From contig RPFO01000436.1 in assembly GCA_009746045.1 (NCBI GenBank), positions 821,127-883,126 on the forward strand: a DNA stretch of 62,000 bases, in the 5' to 3' direction. Origin of the DNA: Mesostigma viride (taxonomy: Eukaryota; Streptophyta; Mesostigmatophyceae; Mesostigmatales; Mesostigmataceae). Below the pieces are notes generated by a model. It searched no databases, had not been told where the DNA came from, and saw only the letters and a program-made list of their open reading frames with translations. The position numbers were made by a program, and so were the translations under genes. This document shows positions 42,731 through 51,745 of the stretch, piece after piece. The stretch's first letter is position 1. Each line of letters starts with the position of its first letter.

Positions 42731-44720
42731 AAGGGAATATTAATTAATTAATTAATTAAACTCGTGCTCCCGTTGGGGAGTCACGGAGCACCGAAGTGCT
42801 TTTAATCCCTGTGTGTGCACTACAGGAGAAAGGGCAGAGACCCCCAGTCTCCTTCATGCCAAAGGCATGCCACAGCTGCAATCGGGCGCGGCTAGCTAAA
42901 AGGACAGGCTAACGATCCGGCAAACTGTGGGTGCAATAAGACCCACGTGAGCATATCATAGCAAGGAGCGTGGGCAAGTAATCTGAACATAGCCAGGGCG
43001 TAGCATGGCTGTACTAGGGCTAGGCTAAGGCTATGGCTGGTTGTGTACCGTGCGTTGGCGGCACGTGACTAGGTGTGTTGGCATAGCTAGGCAACATTCT
43101 AGGCATGGCTGCCTTAGCGGCAGTGACGCCAATGGTTACAAGCTAGGGCTATTGCTATTCTAGCCCGCTGGGGGCGTCCACATCTTGTGGTTGATCATCA
43201 GGTCCCCGCCCCTCCAGTACACCTTGGGCTTCTGGGGGTCCTGCTTATGGCGGAGGTATTCCGGCCACAGGTCGCGTCGCTGCTGTTGCTGAGCGGGGGT
43301 GAGGTCGTCATCCAGCGTCCAGGTGAGGTCGTGCAACCGCTTGCGACGAGAGAGGAACCGCTGCTTATCCTCAGGGGAGGAGAAGGTGAGTAGGACTGGT
43401 GGGGGAGCCGCCTTGTCCCGTGAGTGGGGAAGGCGGTGGCACCCACGCAGTTCTACCTCACCTACCAGGCCCATGAGGGTAAGAAGCTGGTTCTTGAGCT
43501 CGTCAGCAAGAGAGGTTGACGTCTCACCTGGCTTCTGGGGGAAGCGACGTAGCACCACTCGGCACTCGCGGCGAGCGCGGTCGGTGACCTCCCGTTGCTG
43601 GGCCTGGCGGTGGTCCTCCAGCTCCTGGAGCTTTGTGGCGATGGCGTCGGTGGTGGAGGCGGTCGCTGACCGCAGCAGGTCCGCGTAGGAGAGCGGCGGG
43701 AGGTCGCCAGCATCCTGCCGGGGTGGCTGGGATGCAATGGTGGCCGTCTGCTCCGCTATCTTGGGGACCTGTGTGGCCAGGGCCTCGGTGTGGGCGGTGA
43801 TGGCCTCAAGCTTCTTCAGGAGCACGCCACACTTGCCCTCCACCTGGTTAAGGCGAGAGACAAGTGCCGCATGCGTTTCCGAAGCTTGCGCCGCGGTGTG
43901 CAGCGTCGTGAACTGGGGCTGGAGCTTGTGGACGACCTTGGTTTCCACGTTGGAGACCCGGGCCTCGACCGTGTTGAGCGTGGTGTTCAGCGATGTCAGC
44001 TGCTCGGCCAGCGGCCAGGTCACGTGCTCCTCCAGCACTGCGCGGATGTCATCCTTGCAGAGGGAGGAAGCCGATGGGGCTGCCGGCTGTGCGGGGGCTG
44101 GGGTGCGGAGCGTGCGGGTGATGTCGATGAGGCGGAGCTGGAAATGGCTGGTCAAGATAGCCAGGCGTTGTTGTGCTTCGTTCATAGCATAGAGCCAGGA
44201 CATGTCTCCATTGTAGTCAATAGCCCCCTTCACGAAGAGCTTCCGCTCCTGTTCGAGGAACTGGAGAACCTCAATGCATTCCTGCGGCGACAATTCTTGC
44301 CACCCGGTGAGGGAGAATCCTCGGTCGCCGGGGAGGAACTGGCGCCATTTGCGAGCGTGGCAGGGTTTCTTGGGCTCAGGCGAGGCGCTGGGCGATGGGG
44401 CTGCTGGCGGTGGGTTGGCAGGCCCAGACGGCTGGTTGGCGGGTAAGCCTGGCGGCTGAACAATGGCGAGGGCGAGAGGGTTGGGCTGGGCGCTGGGAAG
44501 CTGTGCCAGCTCCTTTTCCAGCCCTCGTTTTGCTTTGGTAGTCGTCATAGCTGGTCACGTGCGTAACTTTGTCTATACTGCGTGGCAGCCGTAACCGTTT
44601 ATACTGGCAAGTGCGTCTTAGAAAGGCGCATCGAATGCAAGTGGTCTGACCGAATTTGGGGCTCAGACGCAAAAGATCTGAACTCCGCCGTCAGCCATAC
44701 CGCCGTCAGCCATTTTCGTC
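42731..44720 (-). mobile_element. ORF1-only LINE derivative
   Basis: On the minus strand: a 5' leader with CTCCGCCGTCAGCC (44640-44710), an intact ORF1 (43160-44548), and then, after about 200 bp, the 3' terminal sequence (42738-42965) that ends the LINE copy at 38030-38255, finishing in (TTAA)n. No reverse-transcriptase region lies between ORF1 and the 3' end. Comparable to mammalian HAL1-type elements, which keep ORF1 and rely on other LINEs for reverse transcriptase. Confidence 0.65.
43160..44548 (-). CDS. LINE ORF1-like protein (coiled coil plus RRM-like domain)
   Basis: Encodes 462 residues: a Pro/Ala-rich N-terminus, a helical region (residues of about 70-150), a coiled coil with regular hydrophobics around 180-250 (NTTLNTVEARVSNVETKV), then VTDRARRECRVVLRRFPQKPGE, VELRGCHRLPHSRD, PPPVLLTFSSPEDKQRFLSR, LTWTLDDDLTPAQQQQRRDLWP and a final YWRGGDLMI. 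This order matches L1-type ORF1 proteins: trimeric coiled coil, RRM and C-terminal domain, which coat the element RNA. The frame is intact, unlike its degraded relatives at 49780-51126 and 51187-51745. Confidence 0.75.
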   Translation of the reverse strand: MTTTKAKRGLEKELAQLPSAQPNPLALAIVQPPGLPANQPSGPANPPPAAPSPSASPEPKKPCHARKWRQFLPGDRGFSLTGWQELSPQECIEVLQFLEQERKLFVKGAIDYNGDMSWLYAMNEAQQRLAILTSHFQLRLIDITRTLRTPAPAQPAAPSASSLCKDDIRAVLEEHVTWPLAEQLTSLNTTLNTVEARVSNVETKVVHKLQPQFTTLHTAAQASETHAALVSRLNQVEGKCGVLLKKLEAITAHTEALATQVPKIAEQTATIASQPPRQDAGDLPPLSYADLLRSATASTTDAIATKLQELEDHRQAQQREVTDRARRECRVVLRRFPQKPGETSTSLADELKNQLLTLMGLVGEVELRGCHRLPHSRDKAAPPPVLLTFSSPEDKQRFLSRRKRLHDLTWTLDDDLTPAQQQQRRDLWPEYLRHKQDPQKPKVYWRGGDLMINHKMWTPPAG

Positions 44721-44849
44721 CCATGGCGTCGTAAAGGAATATGTGCTACATGATCTCCCAACGGAATTATCATGTTATAATTTAATTTAATTTTTCATGC
44801 CACTTATCACTAGCACCATCATGCAGCGGCGCCTGCAGCTAGTAGGGCA

Positions 44850-46680
44850 CTTAAATTAATTAATTAGGAACATGACTCCGATGGGAGTAAATGTATAGCA
44901 CATATCCCAGAGAAGGGGCATATGGCTTTTAATACATTCTAAGCTATACTTCCTGCACAAGGGTGGGAATGTAAACGACACTTGCTCGAGGTGCACCAGG
45001 GCACCTGCACCCCCATGATCTATCAAGCTATGCCCAGCTAAGGGGGAGCCTGTCATGGGGAGGGAAGATCAACATGGCTATACAAAAGCTAAGGCATGTC
45101 TTCTCAGCAAAAAGTGGCTCTCTGCGTAGTCACAGCATAACTAAATAATTAAGCTAGTAGGCATCATCTCGTGTGTGGCGCGTCATGGGCACACATGTAC
45201 ATGACTAATAAAGGTTCATAAATCAGCTGGTATAGTGCCTGTAGTAGGCGTGCATGTACAAGGCCACTGTCCATCTAACTATTCTACACTACTACTGCTG
45301 TAGTCCCCTAGCTGGGGCGTCTGGAGTCTCTGGGGCCGCGGTGGTCGCTGGGGTCGCGTGCCAGGGCTTGTGGCCGACGTAGATTATTTAATTAATTAAT
45401 TAATTAAAAACATAGCTCCGTGGGGAGCATATGTAACACATAGCCCTGAGAAAGGGGCATCTATGGGTTTTAGATACAGTCTGGGCTACAACCTGCAGGT
45501 GTAGGATGTAAACTATCACCTGCTCTGGGTGCACAAGGTGCACCAGCACCACCATGAAGGGTCATGCATGCATCCCGATCAGGCACACATGGGCGGCGTA
45601 TCTCTCTGCTGAGATGCCATGTGTTTACCAGCTATAGCCTAGCCACATACCTTCCACCCCATATGTCATGCAGGCCTTCTAGGCCCTCTCCTCAAGCCGC
45701 CCCTGGGTGCCTGTGCTTGTTAAGGAGGCATGAACCATCATGGCGGTGCAGGTGCACCTTGTGCACCCAGAGCAGGTGATAGTTGTACATCCTCCAGCTG
45801 CAGGTTGTCGCCCTGATTGTATTACAAACCCATAGATGCCCCTTTCTCAGGGCTATGTGTTACATATGCTCCCAACGGAGCTATGATTTTAATTAATTAA
45901 TTATTTAATGGGCGGCGTAGGGAACTGGCCTAGAAGGCCTGCATGACATATGGGGTGGATTCAAGATATTCTGATTTGGCACGCCGCAAAGGTGAAAACC
46001 ATTTGCGTTCAGTGCCGGTCCGCGGAAAACGCGGAAGATATATTAATTAATTAATTAGGAACATAACTCCATTGGGAGTATGTAGCACATAGCCCTTGAG
46101 AAGGGGCATATGGCCTATAATACATTCTAAGCTACTTCCTGCAAGTGTGGGAATGTAAACGACACTTGCTCTAGGTGCACCATGCAGGGCACCTGCACCC
46201 CCCAGAGTCTCGGGCAACACCCAGCTAAGGGGAGCCCGTCATAGGTGGGGAAGATCAGCATAGCTATACAAGAGCTAGAGCGTGGCATCTCAGCAGTCTG
46301 AGAGCAGCTCTCTGCATGGGCACAGCATAATGTCTATATATAATAACTAGATAAAGCTAGGCATCATCTGGAGTGTGGCACATAATAGGCACACATGTAC
46401 ATGGCTAAATAGTGCTCGTTAATCAGCTGGTATAGAGCCTGTAGGAGGCTTATTACATGTACATGGCCACGGTCTATCTCTTCTACACTACTACTGCTGG
46501 AATCCCCTACTAAGCTGGGGCGTCTGGAGTCGTTGGGGCCGCGGGGGTCGCATGCCAGGGCTTGTGACCGACGTAGATGGCCGCCCCCTTCCAGTACACC
46601 GGTTGCCCCGCCTTGGTCTGCCGGAGCTGGAGGTAGGTCGGCCATAGCTCCCGTCCCCGGAAGATCTAGATATATATTAA
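44850..46680. mobile_element. Nest of ORF1-type LINE 3' ends with (TTAA)n tails
   Basis: Tails lie at about 44852-44868, 45386-45408, 45888-45905 and 46038-46058. They are followed or preceded by a common 3' sequence (ATAGCTCCGTGGGGAGCATA, or ACATGACTCCGATGGGAG, then AGAA(A)GGGGCAT, and a GTGCACC(A)GGGCACCTGCACC-type dyad). At 45240-45370 and 46440-46665 the sequence continues directly into ORF1 C-terminal coding sequence, again without reverse transcriptase. All are truncated. Confidence 0.65.
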
Positions 46681-46686
46681 AAATAT

Positions 46687-47250
46687 GATTACTTACAGCA
46701 GAGTGAAATCACTCAAACCAAAGCAAACGCCCAGCTGTAAAGTATAAACCTATATATATCTAGATATACATTAAAAATATAATTACTTACAGCAGAGTGA
46801 AATCACTCAAACCAAAGCAAACGCCCAGCTATAAACCTATATACAGAGCCATGTCAAAGCTCTATACTACGATAAGACCAATGGAAACGCCTAACGGGAG
46901 GAACCTAATAGCCCTGCTGCACCGCAAAATCAGCCCGCGTACGGCGGAGCATGATGTCAGCCATGGCCCGAGTCAGCGCCACCGACAAGCGCTGACGCCA
47001 ATATGACGTCCAGGTCCGCGCCGACCATGGGGCCCGCTGGCCCTCCAGGTCCAGCCGGTCCTCCCGGAGCCGGCAACACTCCTTGAAGAAAAATGAATAT
47101 ATATTATTAAAAATATAATTACTTACAGCAGAGTGAAATCACTCAAACCAAAGCAAACGCCCAGCTATAAACCTATATACAGAGCCATGTCAAAGCTCTA
47201 TACTACGATAAGACCAATGGAAACGCCTAACGGGAGGAACCTAAATGAAT
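46687..47250 (-). mobile_element. Three tandem 5'-truncated retroposon copies
   Basis: Copies at about 46690-46765, 46775-47095 and 47110-47245 all begin (plus strand) AAATAT-ATTACTTACAGCAGAG and end at different points. They are almost identical to the opposite-strand copy at 20490-20860. Shared end with variable length and AT-rich tail indicates retroposition in the minus orientation. Confidence 0.65.
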
Positions 47251-47289
47251 ATATATATGGCTAGTGGACACGTGTGTAGTACTCCTACA

Positions 47290-48230
47290 AGTTATTATAG
47301 GCGCCACGTTCACGTGAACTTAACGCGGAATAGATGCCGGCGAGTGGTTTTCGCCGGATAAATAGTGACGGACCTAATTGCCAAGTGGCAAAAAGGTTCC
47401 GTCACTATTTATAATAACTAAAACGTCGTAGTGTGGGGGCCGATATCTATCGTACCGCTGATGCCTACTGCAGTACCGAATCTCGCCTTAACGATATTCC
47501 AACCGGGCATATTTTCCCTTCTGGCACTTTCGTTTGGCCTTTTGGTATCCGGTATTCGGAAATACCCGTGTCACCACAGGGATTCGAACCCCCGACTTAC
47601 GAGGTCTTAGTTATTATAAATAGTGACGGAACCTTTTTGCCACTTGGCAATTAGGTCCGTCACTATTTATCCGGCGAAAACCACTCGCCGGCATCTATTC
47701 CGCGTTAAGTTCACGTGAACGTGGCGCGGAATTGATGCCGGCGAGTGGTTTTCGCCGGATAAATAGTGACGGACCTAATTGCCAAGTGGCAAAAAGGTTC
47801 CGTCACTATTTATAATAACTAAGACCTCGTAAGTCGGGGGTTCGAATCCCTGTGGTGACACGGGTATTTCCGAATACCGGAAGGAACTGATACCAGAAGG
47901 CCAAACGAAAGTGCCAGAAGGGAAAATATGCCCGGTTGGAATATCGTTAAGGCGAGATTCGGTACTGCAGTAGGCATCAGCGGTACGATAGATATCGGCC
48001 CCCACACTACGACGTTTTAGTTATTATAAATAGTGACGGAACCTTTTTGCCACTTGGCAATTAGGTCCGTCACTATTTATCCGGCGAAAACCACTCGCCG
48101 GCATCAATTCCGCGCCACGTTCACGTGAACTTAACGCGGAATAGATGCCGGCGAGTGGTTTTCGCCGGATAAATAGTGACGGACCTAATTGCCAAGTGGC
48201 AAAAAGGTTCCGTCACTATTTATAATAACT
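47290..48230. mobile_element. Second palindromic hairpin-spacer-hairpin-spacer'-hairpin element
   Basis: Modules: truncated hairpin 47290-47419, spacer 47420-47608, full hairpin 47609-47820 (212 bp, centred at 47714.5 on TTCACGTGAA), inverted spacer 47821-48018 (with a 9-bp insertion), hairpin 48019-48230. The ends are AGTTATTATA...TATAATAACT and a 5-bp duplication CTACA lies at 47285-47289 and 48231-48235. It shares with 4460-5549 the architecture, the GGCGAGTGGTT D-arm-like hairpin, the loop AAGTGGCAAAAAGG and spacer ends AAAAC...AGGTCTT with a GGTTCGAATCC B box, but most stem bases differ while pairing is kept. The first hairpin lacks about 80 bp. Confidence 0.85.
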
Positions 48231-48239
48231 CTACACACA

Positions 48240-48500
48240 CAGATCTCGAATGATTTATCTAGTGCAAAATCCGAATGGCTTGCATCACTCTCCGGAAAGG
48301 AGAACTTTTGCGGTTGGACTGTAGGTGTCAGCTGGCGATGCCTTAGGATCAGGAGACGTCCGTCCTATAGTCAGCAAAAGTTGGTGCGAGAGGTCCCCAG
48401 TTCGATTCCGGCAAGGATTCATTTGCAGATCGCATTTTCCGCGGACCGGCACTGAACGCAAATGGTTTTCACCTTTGCGGCGTGCCAAATCAGAATATAT
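48240..48500 (+). repeat. Dispersed repeat with tRNA-like B box and CGGCACTGAACG element
   Basis: Contains CAGTTCGATTCCGG (B-box-like) near 48400 and, at 48420-48500, the element also found at 23497-23570 and inverted at 45975-46045. It directly follows the second palindromic element and precedes the 1-kb dispersed repeat. No gene. Confidence 0.4.
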
Positions 48501-49560
48501 CAAGGAGACAACCAGCGCAGGCCAGAAATCGGGAGAATCCGGACCATGGTAGCTCGAGCCTGCGGTTATCTTGTCCGCGTGTTCGAGTCGTTCGTTCAGG
48601 ATGATGAAGATGAATGGTGATGGAAATGTGTAGCCTTGTGCATTGAAATTATGGCTGGCTTACGTGTAGAACGACTAGATGACCTAGACGGTGGGGCCGG
48701 AAACAGCATGCTTGATCAGGGCGCCGCCCTGATCAAGCAGTGGTGTGTTTCGTGCCTAACTGGCCGGGAGTGTCTAGTGGTGAGCACCATTGCTGCGATC
48801 GCTCTCCCACCATTTACGAGGAAATACCCGCAAATGGAAAACAACTGAAAAGGTCTAGCTAGCTCTAGTCAGTCATCACGTTAGCCATGCCATGATTCAA
48901 AACGTCCAAGAACTGCACGTACACGGTGCAAAGGCAAAATGCCGGAGGACAGCACTTTCAAATGTGCGGCGGGAACCAAAAGCCCGCGTATATGCCAGAA
49001 AACATCGCGTTGCTGCAGCGACGCGACGATGCATGTGGACAACGAATCCAGTGCCAAGCTCGGAACGGCCGCAAAGGAGATCTGGCATCATAGGGTTCAG
49101 ATGTGCGGAGATACTAGTATGCGATCCAGCCAGTGTGAGCTAGTACGCCGTATTATACGCCGTATTATACGAAATACGCAATACGCCGAGGTTTGGCGTA
49201 TTGCCGTACTAGAACTTTTGCTAGTAGTACGCCGTATTATACGCGTATAATACACGTATTATACGAAATACGCAATACGCCGAGGTTTTGCCGTATTGCC
49301 GTATTGCCGTACTAGCTCACACTGGATCCAGCCGGTCCACGACCTGTTTGTAGAGCTTGTGCCAAGGGGCAGCACCGAACAGATGTTGTGGGTAACGTTG
49401 CAAAAAACACCGGACTTGACGGAGCATAATGTCTCGGTCATAGTCTTTGACCAACAAACGATGCAAGAGTTCAACAAGAGTCGTGATGAAATCGACACGA
49501 TAAGAACAAAGACGGAAAAAACGATGTAACTGACTAAGAACAGGCATATTTTGCTGTGTG
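48500..49560 (+). mobile_element. Dispersed ~1-kb repeat, forward copy, interrupted by a MITE
   Basis: Matches the inverted copy at 41393-42300 and partly 31490-31830. Contains the remnant ELVPRGSTEQ...TLQKTPDLTEHNVSVIVFDQQ and a region with LSNVRREPKARVYARKHRVAAA in different frames, so coding capacity is broken. The 194-bp MITE sits inside. Confidence 0.6.
49131..49324. mobile_element. hAT-type MITE (194 bp) with 8-bp target duplication
   Basis: The ends are CAGTGTGAGCTAGTACG and its complement CGTACTAGCTCACACTG (17-bp terminal inverted repeats). GATCCAGC at 49123-49130 is repeated at 49325-49332. The homologous site at about 41650-41665 (inverted) has the sequence without the insertion. 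An 8-bp duplication and CAGTG ends fit the hAT superfamily. The inside is made of repeated ACGCCGTATTATACG / CGAAATACGCAATACGCCGAGG blocks and encodes nothing. Confidence 0.9.
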
Positions 49561-49779
49561 GGAAAGTCAGAATATATGGTTGTCTCTTTGATATGGCTAG
49601 GCTATAGTTGGTACATGGCATCTCAGCAGAGAGTAACTTCCCTGCATGGGCAAAGCATGACTAAAAAATTGCTACAGCTATTGCAAGGGCTGGTGTGGCC
49701 CCATCACGCGTACGTAGTAGGCATACATGGCCACGTCACTAAGCTTTCTATAGTCTACACTACTGCTATATATTCCCTA

Positions 49780-51126
49780 GGCTGGGGTGGCTGGGGTGGC
49801 TGGGGCGGCAGGGGTCGCCTGCCAGGGCTTGTGGGCGACATAGATGTCCGCCCCCTTCCAGTAGACCGGCTTCTGCCCCGTCGTCTGCCGGAGCTGGAGG
49901 TAGGCCGGTTGGCCATAGCTTCCGTCGCCGTTGTTGCTGCGTCAAGGTCAAGTCGTCGTCCAGCGTGTAGGAGGTCCCCCCAAGCCGCTTGCGATGCTTG
50001 AGGAACTCCATCTTACCCGCCATGGTGTCAAAGGTGAGGAGGGTCCGGCCTTACCCCGTGAGCGGGGAAGGCGGTGAATCCCCCGCGGCTTGCCCTTACC
50101 AGTGAGACTGTGAGAGCCATGGGGACAAGGATTTTGTTCTCAAACGCCAGGGCTAGGGTCTCGGAGGTCTCGTCTTGCATGCAGCTGGTCGAAGTGCTTG
50201 ACTACATGACGTTAAGGCTGCGCTTGTCGAGCTCGGCCTCCTCGCGCAGGTCCAGCGTCTGCTGCTTAAGCTGGGCGGCGAATATGGCGGAGGTGCTGGT
50301 GGTGGTGTGGTTCATCAGCATGGCTGCCCAGGTCTGGGTGGGAGGGGCATCGATCGCCGGCAGGGCCAGCAGGGGCTGGCCGGGCGGCGATGTCCTTCAC
50401 CGCCTGGGCATTGATGCCTGCGGTACTTGTTTTGCAGGCATTCGATGTCGATGGCATTGTCCTGCAGGCGCTTGTCGATGGCGAGGAGCTGGCTGGGCGC
50501 TGCTCAAGGGCGTCGGTGGTGGTGGTGGAGATGGAGGCGAGGAGTGTCACGTGCTGCACGAGCTAGGGCTTGGTTGATGATGGAGCGGATTTCGGAGGTC
50601 ACTGGAATGCATGGAAGTGGGAGCCCAGATCTCGGCGACAGAGCGCCCGAGGAGGGAGCAGAGGGCGAGGAGCTGAAGGCGGGGGCGGGGGTTCAAGACG
50701 GACAGATCGGCGCGAAAGCACCGACCACGTGGCCAGGCGGAGTGAGGCGACCTTGGACTTCAAGGTGCTGGCACAGGGCAAGAAGCAAGGTGCGCGACCC
50801 GTAGAACAGGGCGCTCATAAACTGGCGGGGTGGGAGCTGCTGGGCAGCTTGTCCACCATGTGGCTGAGTTCACGTCACTGAAGTCGATTTCTTTCCAGCT
50901 TGGCTTGGCAGGGGGCGGATCCTCAGGGCGGCTGCGTTTAGGCTCAGGCGATGCAGAGGGCGAGGCAAGCCCGGGAGGGGGCTGGGCAACCACCATGCAG
51001 TGCACGACTAGTGTCATCGCTGCCTTCCGGGCCTGAGGGCGAAGCTGCAGCCGGGGCTGCAGATGTATTTTCAGGGCTGAGCGCAGTCGCCAGGCTGCGT
51101 TGCGTAGAGGAGCGTTTGCTCGTCAT
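49780..51126 (-). pseudogene. Degenerate LINE ORF1 copy
   Basis: The start resembles MTSKRSSTQRSLATALSPEN (at 51126). Scattered frames follow through SASPEPKRSRPEDPPPAK, PSWKEIDFSDVNSATWW, to EFLKHRKRLGGTSYTLDDDLT and a final PALAGDPCRP. It shares the RRM/C-terminal blocks with the intact ORF1 at 43160-44548 but has many frameshifts, and the middle is diverged. Confidence 0.6.
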
Positions 51127-51186
51127 AATTATATTGCGTTATAGCTTCGAAAAATTATATCAATTCGCGTAATAGCTGCAGGCTGG

Positions 51187-51745
51187 TCACAATACTGCGG
51201 TACAGCTGTAACTGTTGATAGTAGCAGATGCGCCTAGAAAAGACGCATCGGTTGAGAGTGATCTGACGGAATTTGGGGCGCAGATGCAAAAGTTCTGAGC
51301 TCCGCCGTCAGCCATGTCCGCGCGTGGCTCGTGGCTCGTGGCTCGACGTAGATCAGTGGCCGCCCCCTTCCAGCCTACACCGGCTGCCGGCCCACCTTGG
51401 TCTGCCGGAGCTGGAGGCAGGTCGGCCATAGCTCCCGTCGCCGTTGTTGTTGCGTCGGGGTCAAGTCGTCGTCCACGGTGAAGGGAGTGTTCTCGAGCCG
51501 CTTGCGGCGTCTGAGAAACGAAATCTTGTCCGCTGGGCTCTTAAAGATGAGAACTGAGAAGCGGGCGGGGGCGCCGGCGCCCCGGCCTTACCCCGTGCGC
51601 AGGGAAGGCGGTGGGCGACCAGCTTACTAATCTCACCGACCAAGAAGGCCCATCATGCGATCAAGGATCTGATGTTGCTCTCAAACGCACGTGCCGAAGC
51701 TTCTCGGAGCTTCACGGAGCTATGTTCTTAATTAATTAATCAGTG
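51187..51745 (-). mobile_element. LINE ORF1 C-terminal fragments with (TTAA) tail nearby
   Basis: 51187-51330 resembles the 5' leader of the ORF1 element (GAATTTGGGGCGCAGA, CTCCGCCGTCAGCCATG). 51340-51660 encodes in broken frames the ORF1 end (WTVDDDLTPTQQQRRREL, then LPPAPADQGG). TTAATTAATTAAT lies at about 51728-51741. Non-functional. Confidence 0.5.

Noticed and set aside
47420-48018. Complete tRNA genes in the spacers, suggested by GGTTCGAATCC.
   Set aside because: No matching acceptor or anticodon stem can be drawn with the hairpin sequence; only isolated A- and B-box-like parts are present.
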